Assembly (NCBI GenBank): GCA_022769665.1
Contig: JALEIR010000079.1
Location: forward strand, 1-64,000
Source of the DNA: Lachnospiraceae bacterium
GTDB lineage: Bacteria; Bacillota; Clostridia; Lachnospirales; Lachnospiraceae
Reading direction: 5' to 3'
DNA: 64,000 bases
The notes under the pieces were generated by a model. The model was not told where the DNA came from. It saw nothing but the letters and a program-made list of their open reading frames with translations, and made no database searches. Position 1 is the first letter of the stretch, and every line of letters starts with the position of its first letter. Shown here piece after piece: positions 19,761 through 28,362 of the stretch. A program made the position numbers and the translations under genes.

Positions 19761-21305
19761 TCATTTCTTTTCAAATACAAACCAATCTGCCTTCACAAAT
19801 CCGCCCCTACAGCCTTCCTCATTGATGATAAACAAGCCAGCCTTAACGCCAACCCAGCGTCCCGGCGTCGCCTCCGTAACGCTTCCCACCTTTCGATAAT
19901 TGTCTCCGTCAACGCTGATTTCAAAGGATACCTCCTTTTCCTTCTCAACCAACATACGCATGTAAACAGTATTTCCCGAAAAGTTCTCCAGATTTACCCG
20001 TTTTTCATCATCCTTTGTCCAGTTTCCGGTTCTCTGTTGCAGAATAAGCTGTCCTTCTTTCTTCTGCAGTGCCAGTGCGGTATAACAGCCTCCCAGAGAT
20101 ACCATTCCTGCCACATCCCCTTCAGCCATATGCTCCGTATGAATGCAGGTTGTAATCCTAAACTCCGGGGCAGGCCATTTTTGAAGCAACAGATTGCTGA
20201 CATCACAAAGCTGTGTCTTTTTCTCTGCGGGCTGCGCATACAGAGTAAGCTGTCCCTCTTTCAGACTGTACCAATCCGGCTTATAGTTGGCATTCCACTG
20301 CCACTGCAGCCCCAGCTTTTCTCCTTCAAAGAAATCACTGTCCTCCGGCGCATCAATGGGATATACTGCCCCCACATCGGGCTTTTTGTAACGCAGTACC
20401 GGTTCACCGCAGCCATCCACATCATTGACGCCGATTACCGGCCAGTCATTCTCCCAGCGCATCGGCTGCAGATGAATGATTCTGCCCGCATTTCCCACAT
20501 CCTGAAAATGAATAAACCAATCTTCTCCCGTAGGCGTGTCCACCCAGGCTCCCTGGTGAGGGCCGTTGACCGGAGAATTTCCCTGATGCAGTACAATTTT
20601 TTCCTCATAGGGACCATATATGTTTTTAGATCGCAATACTGTCTGCCAGCCGGGCTTCACGCCTCCTGCCGGAGCAAAAATATAATAATAACCGTTTCTC
20701 TTATACAGTTTGGGACCTTCAATCGTCGGCTGTGTTGCATGACCGTCGTAAATAAACCGTCCGTCGTCCAACACGTCGGAGCAGTCCGGCTGAATCGGAG
20801 ACATATAAAGCATACTTTTAAATCCGATTCGGCTTCTGGCAAAAGCGGTCACCATATATGCCTTACCGTCGTCATCCCAGAAAGGGCAGGGATCAATCCA
20901 GCCTACCACCTTTCTGACATAGGAAGGTTCACTCCACTTTCCCCATGGATCTTCGGTTTTGCACATCATGATTCCCTCGTCCGGCATGGGAATAAATACA
21001 TAATATACTCCTTCATGGTAACGGATGGAAGGTGCCCAGGTGCCGCAACCGTGAACCGGCTTGTCATAGTAATCAAAGGGCAGCTTTTCCATACAATAAT
21101 TGATAACCTTCCAGTTTACCAAATCCTTGGAGTGCAACAGCGGCACCGCAGGTGTATTGCAAAAACTGGAGGCTACCATAAAGTAGTCCTCCCCCACCCG
21201 GATAGCATCCGGATCGGAATAATCCGTGTACAATATGGGATTGCTGTAAGTTCCATCCCCATTGTCCGCAATCCACATTTTTTGAATTTTCTCTTTTTCC
21301 ATCAT
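19761..21305 (-). CDS. glycoside hydrolase family 43 (beta-xylosidase/arabinofuranosidase type)
   Basis: This 514-aa protein has no signal peptide, so it acts in the cytoplasm on imported oligosaccharides. The five-bladed propeller domain (about residues 1-310) shows the three GH43 acidic residues: Asp in YSDPDAIRVG (general base), Asp in WIDPCPFWDDDG (pKa modulator) and Glu in TIEGPKLYKRNGYYYIF (general acid). The C-terminal 190 residues form the beta-sandwich domain common in GH43 xylosidases. The start has AGGAG upstream. The divergent AraC regulator 180 bases away probably controls it. Beta-1,4-xylosidase or alpha-arabinofuranosidase activity cannot be separated by eye. Confidence 0.93.
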   Translation of the reverse strand: MMEKEKIQKMWIADNGDGTYSNPILYTDYSDPDAIRVGEDYFMVASSFCNTPAVPLLHSKDLVNWKVINYCMEKLPFDYYDKPVHGCGTWAPSIRYHEGVYYVFIPMPDEGIMMCKTEDPWGKWSEPSYVRKVVGWIDPCPFWDDDGKAYMVTAFARSRIGFKSMLYMSPIQPDCSDVLDDGRFIYDGHATQPTIEGPKLYKRNGYYYIFAPAGGVKPGWQTVLRSKNIYGPYEEKIVLHQGNSPVNGPHQGAWVDTPTGEDWFIHFQDVGNAGRIIHLQPMRWENDWPVIGVNDVDGCGEPVLRYKKPDVGAVYPIDAPEDSDFFEGEKLGLQWQWNANYKPDWYSLKEGQLTLYAQPAEKKTQLCDVSNLLLQKWPAPEFRITTCIHTEHMAEGDVAGMVSLGGCYTALALQKKEGQLILQQRTGNWTKDDEKRVNLENFSGNTVYMRMLVEKEKEVSFEISVDGDNYRKVGSVTEATPGRWVGVKAGLFIINEEGCRGGFVKADWFVFEKK

Positions 21306-21372
21306 CTGCTCCTTTCTCCGGCTGCTGCCAAAACAGTTTCTCTTTTTTACATCCTATCACAAAATGCTGTAT

Positions 21373-21389
21373 TGAAAATGACATTTTCA
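21373..21389. promoter_or_regulatory. palindrome between GH43 and araC-type gene
   Basis: TGAAAATGACATTTTCA has perfect seven-base arms around GAC, in the shared upstream region of two divergent genes. It is a candidate operator, although AraC proteins more often use direct repeats. A separate direct repeat (ATATCACCCA, 12-base period, 21455-21476) precedes the regulator's start. Confidence 0.4.
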
Positions 21390-21408
21390 GAACGGTTTAT
21401 GACATTTT

Positions 21409-21437
21409 TTGCATTTTTTTGTTGCCTATGCTAAAAT
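21409..21437 (+). promoter_or_regulatory. promoter of the AraC-family gene
   Basis: TTGCAT, a 17-base spacer and TAAAAT on the plus strand, about 50 bases before the start at 21488. Confidence 0.5.
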
Positions 21438-21487
21438 ATGTTTCAGGAACACAAATATCACCCAATATATCACCCAAGGAGATACTC

Positions 21488-22306
21488 ATGAGTATTTTTT
21501 ATCAGAGCAGATCTGAACGCATCCGTTTTTTTCTCTCGGAAGACAACACTTATGAACCGCATATTCACCGTCAGGCAGAGCTTATTCTGATGCTCCGGGG
21601 TTCCCTAACCGTCACTGTTGAGAAACAGGAGTATCCTCTGCGGGAAGGAGACGGCATCCTGATTTTTCCAAACCAGCTTCACAGTCTGAAGACAGATGAA
21701 AGCAGCCGTATTCTGCTCTGCATTTTTGACAGTGATTTCTGTCACAGCTTCCGCCGGTTCTTTTTGGATAATGCGGCCGAACCCGTTTTTTCTATGTCCG
21801 GTCTCTCTTCTCACAGCCATATTGCAATCAAAGGTCTCATTTCCCTGACCGATGAGTTTCCTCGGGGAACCGCCATTCCCGAGAACGTAATACTGCGTTC
21901 CCAGGGTTATCTCACGCTGCTTTTGACCGATATTTTCAGTTCTCTTGCCCTCCGTCATACGGAGGAACATTCTGATTTGGAGCTGGAACAGCAATTGCTT
22001 CTCTATATTGACTCCCATTACACAGAAAATCTGAGTCTGGAATATCTGGCCAGGGAATTCGGTGTCAGCCCTTTTAGGCTGTCACGTATTTTCTCACACA
22101 GACTCTACACGTCTTTCCCTCAATACGTAAACTCCAGACGCCTGGAATACGCGGCGGACCTGCTTTCAGACACTTCCCGTACCATTACCGGAATTGCTCT
22201 GGATGCCGGGTTTGGCAGCACACGTACCTTTTTCCGGGAATTTGCAAAACGTTACGGAGTTACCCCGGGTGAATACCGTAGGCTTCAGACAAAAAATAAT
22301 TGTTGA
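21488..22306 (+). CDS. AraC-family transcriptional regulator
   Basis: This 272-aa regulator has an N-terminal cupin sensor (about residues 1-130, with EPHIHRQAELILMLRG) and a C-terminal double helix-turn-helix (about 170-270, with LSLEYLAREFGVSPFRLSRIF and GFGSTRTFFREFAKRYGVTPGEYR). The ORF track start at 21419 is too early; AAGGAGATACTC lies directly before the ATG at 21488. The cupin probably senses a sugar. Divergent arrangement with the GH43 gene makes that gene its likely target. The cspA promoter -35 box overlaps this gene's stop codon. Confidence 0.9.
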   Translation: MSIFYQSRSERIRFFLSEDNTYEPHIHRQAELILMLRGSLTVTVEKQEYPLREGDGILIFPNQLHSLKTDESSRILLCIFDSDFCHSFRRFFLDNAAEPVFSMSGLSSHSHIAIKGLISLTDEFPRGTAIPENVILRSQGYLTLLLTDIFSSLALRHTEEHSDLELEQQLLLYIDSHYTENLSLEYLAREFGVSPFRLSRIFSHRLYTSFPQYVNSRRLEYAADLLSDTSRTITGIALDAGFGSTRTFFREFAKRYGVTPGEYRRLQTKNNC

Positions 22307-22332
22307 CATTCCATGAACACAGGTGCTATACT
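22303..22332 (+). promoter_or_regulatory. promoter of the cold-shock gene
   Basis: TTGACA, an 18-base spacer and TATACT. The -35 overlaps the TGA stop of the AraC-family gene. It implies a leader of about 135 bases before the cold-shock start codon. Confidence 0.7.
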
Positions 22333-22340
22333 ACAGCTGT

Positions 22341-22441
22341 ATTCTAAATGAAAGTCATTGAACTCACATATTTTTGTAAGTCATTGCGACTTTGATGATG
22401 GTTTACAAAAATATGTGATTTTTTTGTCCTAGCTTTAGAAT
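22341..22441 (+). promoter_or_regulatory. structured 5' leader of the cold-shock gene, terminator-like
   Basis: A perfect 16-bp stem pairs TCACATATTTTTGTAA (22364-22379) with TTACAAAAATATGTGA (22403-22418), and seven T follow at once. An outer pairing, ATTCTAAA (22341-22348) with TTTAGAAT (22434-22441), could enclose it. The stem lies inside the transcript, between promoter and ribosome binding site, so it could attenuate transcription or act as a temperature-sensing structure. It could instead be a terminator for the AraC-family gene. Confidence 0.6.
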
Positions 22442-22473
22442 CACTATATTTTATTTTTTAAGGAGGTACCACA

Positions 22474-22689
22474 ATGAACAACGGTACAGTTAAATGGTTC
22501 AACGCACAGAAGGGTTATGGTTTCATCACCAACGATGCTAACGGCGAGGAAGTATTCGTACATTTCTCCGCTATCAACGCTGAGGGCTTCAAGTCTCTTG
22601 AGGAAGGCCAGAAGGTTACTTTCGATACCGAGTGTGACCCTCAGAACAGCAGCAAGATTCGTGCTACCAACGTTACTGTAGTAGCTTAA
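22474..22689 (+). CDS. csp: cold-shock protein, CspA family
   Basis: This 71-aa single OB-fold RNA chaperone begins [18 protein letters not shown] (RNP1-like KGYGFI) and continues with [10 protein letters not shown] (RNP2-like VFVHF). The family melts RNA secondary structure and acts as an antiterminator. The start has a strong AAGGAGGTACCACA upstream. Codon use is highly biased (AAC, AAG, GGT), as expected for an abundant protein. It has its own promoter, a structured leader and a terminator, so it is a single-gene unit. Confidence 0.96.
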   Translation: MNNGTVKWFNAQKGYGFITNDANGEEVFVHFSAINAEGFKSLEEGQKVTFDTECDPQNSSKIRATNVTVVA

Positions 22690-22714
22690 TTGCTTCTGAA
22701 TACGACGAACACAA

Positions 22715-22749
22715 AAGAGCACCGGATTATGTCCGATGCTCTTTTTATT
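22715..22749 (+). terminator. terminator of the cold-shock gene
   Basis: AGAGCACCGGA and TCCGATGCTCT pair with one mismatch and are followed by TTTTTATTTT. Confidence 0.85.
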
Positions 22750-22765
22750 TTACCCTTATGCGCTA

Positions 22766-22794
22766 TTGACAAAATTTATCGATTAACATATAAT
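22766..22794 (+). promoter_or_regulatory. mntP riboswitch promoter
   Basis: TTGACA, 17-base spacer, TATAAT: a perfect sigma-A consensus. Transcription would start near 22801, just before the riboswitch. Confidence 0.85.
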
Positions 22795-22811
22795 TTCAAC
22801 AGTTTTATAAA

Positions 22812-22961
22812 TCTTCCTGTGGGGGAGTAGTCAGCAGCTCAAGCTGTGGCGATATCAACATATTGACGTTTTTCGTCTGGTATTGCCGAAGCAATTTCGA
22901 TTGTGATGATGAGACTCAGAGGCAATTTGTGATTTGCGCAGATTGTCTTTGGGTCTTTTTT
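22812..22961 (+). ncRNA. yybP-ykoY manganese riboswitch with terminator
   Basis: The leader contains GGGGGAGTAGTC (the conserved L1-type element), then CAACATATTGACG and GTCTGGTATTGCC segments typical of this Mn(II) riboswitch class. Downstream, AGACTCAGAGGCAAT pairs with ATTGTCTTTGGGTCT to form a terminator followed by TTTTTT (to 22961). High Mn should stabilise the aptamer and prevent termination. The gene behind it is a Mn exporter, the commonest partner of this class. Exact aptamer borders were not determined by folding. Confidence 0.8.
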
Positions 22962-23008
22962 AATGGCTGTACAGGCATACCCGCAGGTCCGCCAAAGGAG
23001 AAAATATT

Positions 23009-23584
23009 ATGAGCTTATTTACGTTATTCGTCACTGCTGTGGGACTTTCCATGGATGCCTTCGCGGTATCGGTCTGTAAAGGACTTGCCATGAAAAAGTT
23101 ATCTGTAAAAAAGGCATTCATTATCGGGCTGTGGTTTGGAGGCTTTCAGGCGCTGATGCCTACTCTTGGTTACCTTCTGGGTACACGCTTCGAGAAATAT
23201 GTCACAGCCATTGATCATTGGATAGCCTTTGTCCTCCTTGTACTGATTGGTGCCAATATGATAAAAGAAGCGCTGTCCAAAGAAGAGGACAGCGCAAATG
23301 ATTCTGTTGATATCAAGACAATGTTTCTTCTTGCCGTTGCTACCAGTATTGACGCATTGGCTGTAGGTGTCACTTACGCATTTTTGCAGGTACAGATTGT
23401 TCCGGCAGTCACCTTTATCGGCGTAATTACCTTTTGCCTTTCTGTTGCGGGTGTTAAAATCGGCAATGTCTTCGGATTGAAATACAAATCAAAAGCAGAA
23501 ATTACCGGCGGTGTCATCCTGATTGTCATGGGAACCAAAATTCTGTCAGAACACCTTGGGCTTCTGGATTTTCTGCCGTTTTAA
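23009..23584 (+). CDS. mntP: manganese efflux pump MntP
   Basis: This 191-aa inner-membrane protein has six predicted helices. Two internally repeated halves carry the metal-coordinating Asp motifs [12 protein letters not shown] and [12 protein letters not shown]. It exports Mn(II). The start has AAAGGAGAAAATATT upstream. The riboswitch above supplies Mn-dependent expression. Its TAA overlaps the convergent stop of the GH105 gene by four bases, leaving no room for a terminator between them. Confidence 0.95.
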   Translation: MSLFTLFVTAVGLSMDAFAVSVCKGLAMKKLSVKKAFIIGLWFGGFQALMPTLGYLLGTRFEKYVTAIDHWIAFVLLVLIGANMIKEALSKEEDSANDSVDIKTMFLLAVATSIDALAVGVTYAFLQVQIVPAVTFIGVITFCLSVAGVKIGNVFGLKYKSKAEITGGVILIVMGTKILSEHLGLLDFLPF

Positions 23585-24729
23585 CCTTCATCCGGCAGCC
23601 TTCTGAGCTCCGTATACGCCAGAAGCAGAGGTCCTACTCCCTTGGCATCATTTTCCACAACGGGCTCGGACATATAGTATTCAAAGCTGCCATCCCTGCG
23701 GAGATTATCCGCAGGGCCCAGCCCTGCCACCAGACAGATACCTCCCAGATTCAGATTTCCGTCTGTCTCCTTTAAATACCTGTCGCAGATGCCGTGAAAG
23801 GCCTTCAACCCGTATGCTCTGTAACTTTCGGGGAGAAAGCCCAACCGCACTCCCTTTAACAGGGAATAAGCCATAATGGCACTTCCGCTGGTCTCCGGAT
23901 AATTCGGTTCCTTCCCGCTCAGGGCAGGGAGCTGATACCACATACCGCTCTCATCCTGGAATTTCAGCATATCATCTATCAGACGTACAAAAACGTTCTT
24001 CAGATTGTTGTACTCTTCTTTGAACGCTTCCCCGGGCTCACACTTGTCAAGTGTATCCAACAATGCCATGGAATACCAACCGATAGCTCTCAGCCAGAAG
24101 TTTTTGGAAAGCCCGGTCTCCTTATCACACCAGAACACTTCTCTCGATGCATCATAACCGTGATAGTAAAGTCCTGTCTTTTCATCCCTCATATGGCTGA
24201 CCACATTGGCAAACTGGTGAAAGATATCACTGTAATTCTTTTTATTGTTGAACTTTGTCTCGTACTCCATATAGAAAGGCTGTCCCATATACATACCGTC
24301 CAGCCAAACCTGATTCGGATATATTTTTTTGTGCCAGAAATTTCCTTCCGCCGTACGGGGCTGGGTTTTCACCTGACTGTATATCAAATCTATGGCTTTT
24401 CTGTATTTTTCTTTCCCGTTCAACTCATACAGTGCAAACAAAGTCTTCCCTGCGTTGACATTGTCAATATTGTACTCCTCCACGGAATAGCCTGTAATAG
24501 AACCGTCTTCCCCGACACGATGGTCAATGAAAGCATCGGCAAACTCGTAATATTTTTTCTTTCCTGTAGCCTGATAAGTCTCAAGCAACGCAAGAATCAT
24601 ACATCCGTCAATATAATTCCAGCCGCCCGCCTTTCCGGCCAGTGCTTTTTCAATATTCCACACCGGCACATCCAGTGTACTCTTTTCAATCAATTCATCA
24701 ATGTATCGTTCAAAAACAGTCAGCTGCAT
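23581..24729 (-). CDS. glycoside hydrolase family 105 unsaturated rhamnogalacturonyl hydrolase
   Basis: This 382-aa protein folds as an alpha6/alpha6 barrel and removes the unsaturated uronic acid left by pectate or rhamnogalacturonan lyases. Seen: [15 protein letters not shown], the catalytic-site segment [17 protein letters not shown] (Asp equivalent to YteR Asp143), [14 protein letters not shown] and [13 protein letters not shown]. There is no signal peptide, so it works on imported oligosaccharides. Its promoter carries an operator-like palindrome resembling a catabolite (cre) or LacI-family site. GH88 is a related alternative, but the DGMYMGQP segment favours GH105. Confidence 0.92.
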   Translation of the reverse strand: MQLTVFERYIDELIEKSTLDVPVWNIEKALAGKAGGWNYIDGCMILALLETYQATGKKKYYEFADAFIDHRVGEDGSITGYSVEEYNIDNVNAGKTLFALYELNGKEKYRKAIDLIYSQVKTQPRTAEGNFWHKKIYPNQVWLDGMYMGQPFYMEYETKFNNKKNYSDIFHQFANVVSHMRDEKTGLYYHGYDASREVFWCDKETGLSKNFWLRAIGWYSMALLDTLDKCEPGEAFKEEYNNLKNVFVRLIDDMLKFQDESGMWYQLPALSGKEPNYPETSGSAIMAYSLLKGVRLGFLPESYRAYGLKAFHGICDRYLKETDGNLNLGGICLVAGLGPADNLRRDGSFEYYMSEPVVENDAKGVGPLLLAYTELRRLPDEG

Positions 24730-24750
24730 AAAAAATCCTCCGTCACGGAA

Positions 24751-24766
24751 ATGTAAGAGCTTACAT
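24751..24766. promoter_or_regulatory. cre/LacI-family-like operator of the GH105 gene
   Basis: ATGTAAGAGCTTACAT has perfect arms ATGTAAG/CTTACAT. It fits the CcpA cre pattern WTGNAANCGNWNNCAW except for one base of the central CG. It covers the expected transcription start. Confidence 0.6.
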
Positions 24767-24769
24767 ACA

Positions 24770-24798
24770 ATTGTACCTTCTTACTCTGTTTTCGTCAA
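24770..24798 (-). promoter_or_regulatory. promoter of the GH105 gene
   Basis: TTGACG, 17-base spacer, TACAAT on the minus strand. The palindrome begins three bases after the -10 box, an arrangement that favours repression. Confidence 0.7.
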
Positions 24799-24812
24799 CG
24801 GGGGATTTTTTG

Positions 24813-26384
24813 TTATGCGGTCTCCATTCTGTAAAAATTGAAAGAAGCGATTAACATAAATATGAAAGTAAACAATATCATAAAGACATCCATAAACAGG
24901 TATGCCGGAGTAATACCGCCTATCATAGCTCCCAGCACTGCTCCCAAAATTGCAGCCGTAATCACAATTCCCTGAATCAACATCTGAAACAACTGCTTTC
25001 CGAAGGTACCCATGGTTCCTCCCACCACAATCTCAGCCACCGCCAGGGCATACAGCTTGTTGGCTGAAAGCGATACATAGGCCAGAACACAGAGCACGGT
25101 CGTCACAGGCGACATTCCCATGACAACAGCGCCGGGTACGGTAATCAGCAACCCGTTCACCAGACTCTGGATAATCTGTATTGCCGTGGCATTTACCAGC
25201 TTGCCGAATGCGGAATCGGGAATCATATAAGTATAAGGGGATTTCAGCTCCTTGGCCCACTTTCCGTTCATTGCGGTAAAAATGAATATCAGATAGGCGG
25301 ACACTGCCGGAATCACAAAAGGCGTAAACCCTCCGAAACCTCCTTCCCGAATATACAACCAGGGAATGACTGCTCCCGCTGCCAGTGCAAAAACTGTGCT
25401 TGTGTCAAAAATAAAGAAACGACTTTTCCTGTATTCCAGAAGCTGTCTGCTAAACAGTGCCCCTGCTCCCGTTCTCTTCCATCGTACGCTCGCTTTGCCG
25501 TATTTCTGCTTTCTGCCAAGTCGCTTATCTGTGCCTCCCTGCCTGCGGTTTGCCAGAACTTCCTCATAGTCCTCCGCAAATTTGACGGCATCCTCATAAA
25601 AGGCACCGGTACATTTCATTCTCACCGCTGCAATCACTACTGCGACAAACAGACAGCAATAAAGCAATGTTCCCACAACATTCACCGTTGTTATCCCTGT
25701 AAACAGAAGATGTAAAACCGCAATATACCATCCGATGACAGGCACCAATTGTACTGCATCACTGTGCAGAAAATGTATTACTGTCTGAAAGCTCAGCCCC
25801 TCCCGTAAATACATAAGGACACCGATGACGGCCAAAATACCAAGTACCCCGTAAGCGGCTTTGATGATCAGGCCTCTCTGCTTCTCATCCAGTCTCTCCG
25901 ACCCATACAGTAAAAGCATGACACAGCATTCCAGTACATTTTCCACCCCCAGAGAGAACAGAAAATAGACCGCCAGTTTCCACGTCGGCACGTGGAACAT
26001 AAGATTGCCGCAGATTACTCCAAAAAGATTGAGTAATATTTGCATGGGAACGGTTCGCAAATGTGCATACAACAGAACCTGCTTGGGGCTGATTGGGGAA
26101 GGGAACATAAAATGGATATCGCAGTTTCGGTATACCAGTCCCTTTCTTTTGGCATAGGCAATCAGGTTGCCGGGAATCAGCCAGAAAGCGAAAAGGGTCA
26201 ACACCCCTGCCATTGAGCCCGGAGAGTCAATCCCCCCGTTCTCTGTCAGGGTTCTCAGCGAAAAGGATAAACATATCATATAAAATAAAATCAGAGCGGC
26301 ATAAAAATATGTGACAGGCTTGCGAAGAGCCATCCTGACACGGTTTAACAGTGTTTTTCTATAGAGATATCCGATTGCTCCCAT
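24813..26384 (-). CDS. ABC exporter permease subunit, large ABC-2 like
   Basis: This 523-aa membrane protein has about twelve hydrophobic segments, in two halves separated by a basic cytoplasmic stretch (around residues 270-310 with KRLGRKQKYGKASVRWKR). It matches the putative ABC exporter permeases found in Firmicutes next to a single ATPase gene. It starts three bases after that ATPase gene's stop, behind GGGAGGTAACCT. The substrate is unknown. The last of three co-oriented genes, it probably works with the ATPase at 26388-27137. Confidence 0.8.
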   Translation of the reverse strand: MGAIGYLYRKTLLNRVRMALRKPVTYFYAALILFYMICLSFSLRTLTENGGIDSPGSMAGVLTLFAFWLIPGNLIAYAKRKGLVYRNCDIHFMFPSPISPKQVLLYAHLRTVPMQILLNLFGVICGNLMFHVPTWKLAVYFLFSLGVENVLECCVMLLLYGSERLDEKQRGLIIKAAYGVLGILAVIGVLMYLREGLSFQTVIHFLHSDAVQLVPVIGWYIAVLHLLFTGITTVNVVGTLLYCCLFVAVVIAAVRMKCTGAFYEDAVKFAEDYEEVLANRRQGGTDKRLGRKQKYGKASVRWKRTGAGALFSRQLLEYRKSRFFIFDTSTVFALAAGAVIPWLYIREGGFGGFTPFVIPAVSAYLIFIFTAMNGKWAKELKSPYTYMIPDSAFGKLVNATAIQIIQSLVNGLLITVPGAVVMGMSPVTTVLCVLAYVSLSANKLYALAVAEIVVGGTMGTFGKQLFQMLIQGIVITAAILGAVLGAMIGGITPAYLFMDVFMILFTFIFMLIASFNFYRMETA

Positions 26385-26387
26385 AGG

Positions 26388-27137
26388 TTACCTCCCGTTG
26401 ACGGAAGTGGAATCACTTTCCGTTACAGAAGCATTTTCTGTTTTCTCAGCTTGTCCCGTGACCTGGAAGAACAACTCTTCCAAATCTTCATTTGCCAGGT
26501 TCTCTCTTGCATATGTTCCCAGAATGTGTCCTTTATCCATGACAAAAGTCACGTCCCACAATTCCTTTACCATCTCCAGCATATGGGTACTGATCAAAAC
26601 AGTGCATCCTCTGTCACGCAGATTGAGTATAACCGCCTTCAGTTCCTTAATTGCCGCAGGATCCAGTCCCACCATAGGTTCATCCAGCAAAACAACATCC
26701 GGTTTGGTAATCAACGCACAGCAGATGCTGACCTTCTGCATCATTCCTTTGGAAAGCTCATTCCCCAGTTTATTCTGCTTATCCGTCAGGTCAAATTTGT
26801 CAAACAGGCTCTCAATCTCCTCCTCAGATGCCTCAACGCCGTAGGCTCTGGTGATAAACTCTATGTGTTCCCGCACTGTCAGAGCCTCATACATATACGG
26901 AATCTCCGGCACATACGCAAAATGCTTCTTCGCTTCAATGGTTCGGGAATCCATTCCTTGAATCCGAATGGTGCCTTTGTAGCGTAAAAGTCCCGCAATG
27001 CTCTTTATCACCGTAGATTTTCCGGCTCCGTTGGGTCCCAGCAAAATACCTACTTTCCCGTCAGGAACAGTAAAGCCCACATTGTCCGCCGCCAACGTCT
27101 TTCCGTATTTTTTCGACAGTCCGATAACCTCTAACAT
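26388..27137 (-). CDS. ABC exporter ATP-binding subunit
   Basis: This 249-aa stand-alone ATPase has Walker A GPNGAGKSTVIKSIAG near residue 35, the signature ELSKGMMQKVSICCAL (LSKGM in place of LSGGQ, common in this subfamily), and Walker B VVLLDEPMVGLDP. It also has the switch His in STHMLE. The C-terminal 25 residues are a Ser/Thr/Glu-rich tail. It pairs with the permease that begins three bases downstream. The subfamily is CcmA/YtrB-like, used for export or immunity. Confidence 0.92.
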   Translation of the reverse strand: MLEVIGLSKKYGKTLAADNVGFTVPDGKVGILLGPNGAGKSTVIKSIAGLLRYKGTIRIQGMDSRTIEAKKHFAYVPEIPYMYEALTVREHIEFITRAYGVEASEEEIESLFDKFDLTDKQNKLGNELSKGMMQKVSICCALITKPDVVLLDEPMVGLDPAAIKELKAVILNLRDRGCTVLISTHMLEMVKELWDVTFVMDKGHILGTYARENLANEDLEELFFQVTGQAEKTENASVTESDSTSVNGR

Positions 27138-27152
27138 CCTTCTCTCCCCCTT

Positions 27153-28223
27153 TTAGATAGCTGATATCCAGCCCATGCCCATAGCTGCTGCAATCAGCCA
27201 GATAATCAACAGATGTGCCGGATAGAACACATAGAAGAAATATTTCATCTTCAATCCTCTTTCTCCATTGTAAAGAGCAATGGGAATCAAGGTAAAAAAT
27301 GCCGTAATTTCATTAACACTCATCAATGTCAGAACAATACAGCCGGAAAGCGCAGAAACCACTTTTCTTTTGCGGAACAGATACATTACGGCAATGGTCA
27401 GGACGCCCATTCCGGAATAATCTGTACGCAGGAAATCCGCTGCAAACATGGCTGCCCCCAAGGCTGCCATATCTGCGCACATTCTCCATGCCCTGTCACT
27501 CCCCTTCGCATGACGGTACGCAGCATAGATAATCGCCATGACAATGACAAAAGCAATATACACTGCCGCCAGCAGTACCATAGCCTTTTCTTGTCCTCCC
27601 AGCAGATATGCAAGGCTTACGCCAAACTGCGCAAAAAGACTTCCCAGCAAATTGCAAAACGCCAATGCGGCATAGCCGGGCAGAAGCAGAATCCCCGCAA
27701 TTGTCAAAATGACCCGTAAGGCTTTATGCACATCGTGCTTGGCAAAGAAATCAAAGGCACATAGCGACAATATTCCGATAAACAGAGTAAAATACACATT
27801 CTGGTAACCAAACTCCAGCACCTTTCCGCTGCATGCCAAATCAAAAGGTATCTCGGAAATCAAAGCAAACAATCCCAAACGGAATACATATTTTCTGATG
27901 TTTCTTGTTTTCTGAAAACCTTCTACCAAAAGAAAACAGAAAATCGGGAAACCAAGACGTCCTATCATTCTCATTACCGACATACCATAGTAAAGCGCGC
28001 CATTATCTGAAATCCACTGCATTATCTTCCCGTAGTCTCCCGACATGAGAACATCCATCATCCCGTTTGAAATCAGGATTCTTGTCAGCAGTGCCGCTGC
28101 CACATGGTCAATCAGCATTGCCACCACCGCAATGATTTTTACAGTACTTCCGGAAATCCCCTTTTTCTTTTGTTCCTGCGCAGGTGCCTGACATACCGGC
28201 GCACTCAGTTGAACACTATCCAT
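27153..28223 (-). CDS. TraX family membrane protein
   Basis: This 356-aa polytopic protein has about ten hydrophobic helices. It begins with a soluble segment of about 30 residues, then GSTVKIIAVVAMLIDHVAAALL, the typical opening of the TraX family. TraX of the F plasmid acetylates pilin, but chromosomal Firmicute members have no shown function. There are no conjugation genes here. It lies 15 bases upstream of the ABC ATPase gene, so the three are probably one operon behind the palindromic site at 28282-28303. Confidence 0.88.
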   Translation of the reverse strand: MDSVQLSAPVCQAPAQEQKKKGISGSTVKIIAVVAMLIDHVAAALLTRILISNGMMDVLMSGDYGKIMQWISDNGALYYGMSVMRMIGRLGFPIFCFLLVEGFQKTRNIRKYVFRLGLFALISEIPFDLACSGKVLEFGYQNVYFTLFIGILSLCAFDFFAKHDVHKALRVILTIAGILLLPGYAALAFCNLLGSLFAQFGVSLAYLLGGQEKAMVLLAAVYIAFVIVMAIIYAAYRHAKGSDRAWRMCADMAALGAAMFAADFLRTDYSGMGVLTIAVMYLFRKRKVVSALSGCIVLTLMSVNEITAFFTLIPIALYNGERGLKMKYFFYVFYPAHLLIIWLIAAAMGMGWISAI

Positions 28224-28281
28224 TTTTTCTCATCCTTTCCCTCATAAACCGATAATCAAGCATTTCATCACTTGAATTCAG

Positions 28282-28303
28282 TTGTATTATATGTCTAATA
28301 CAA
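28282..28303. promoter_or_regulatory. palindrome upstream of traX-ABC operon
   Basis: Arms TTGTATTA and TAATACAA are exact reverse complements around TATGTC. A TATAAT reading toward traX lies within it. The layout fits a repressor operator; GntR/YtrA-type regulators of small ABC operons use comparable sites, but none is encoded nearby. Confidence 0.5.
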
Positions 28304-28362
28304 TAATATATATTATATGATTTGTCAATGTATTTTTATGCACGTTTCTTTTCTTTATCGTG

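Noticed and set aside
19617-21434. 605-aa plus-strand open frame
   Set aside because: It lies antisense to the clear GH43 gene and overlaps the araC-type promoter. Its translation has no recognisable domain and no ribosome binding site.
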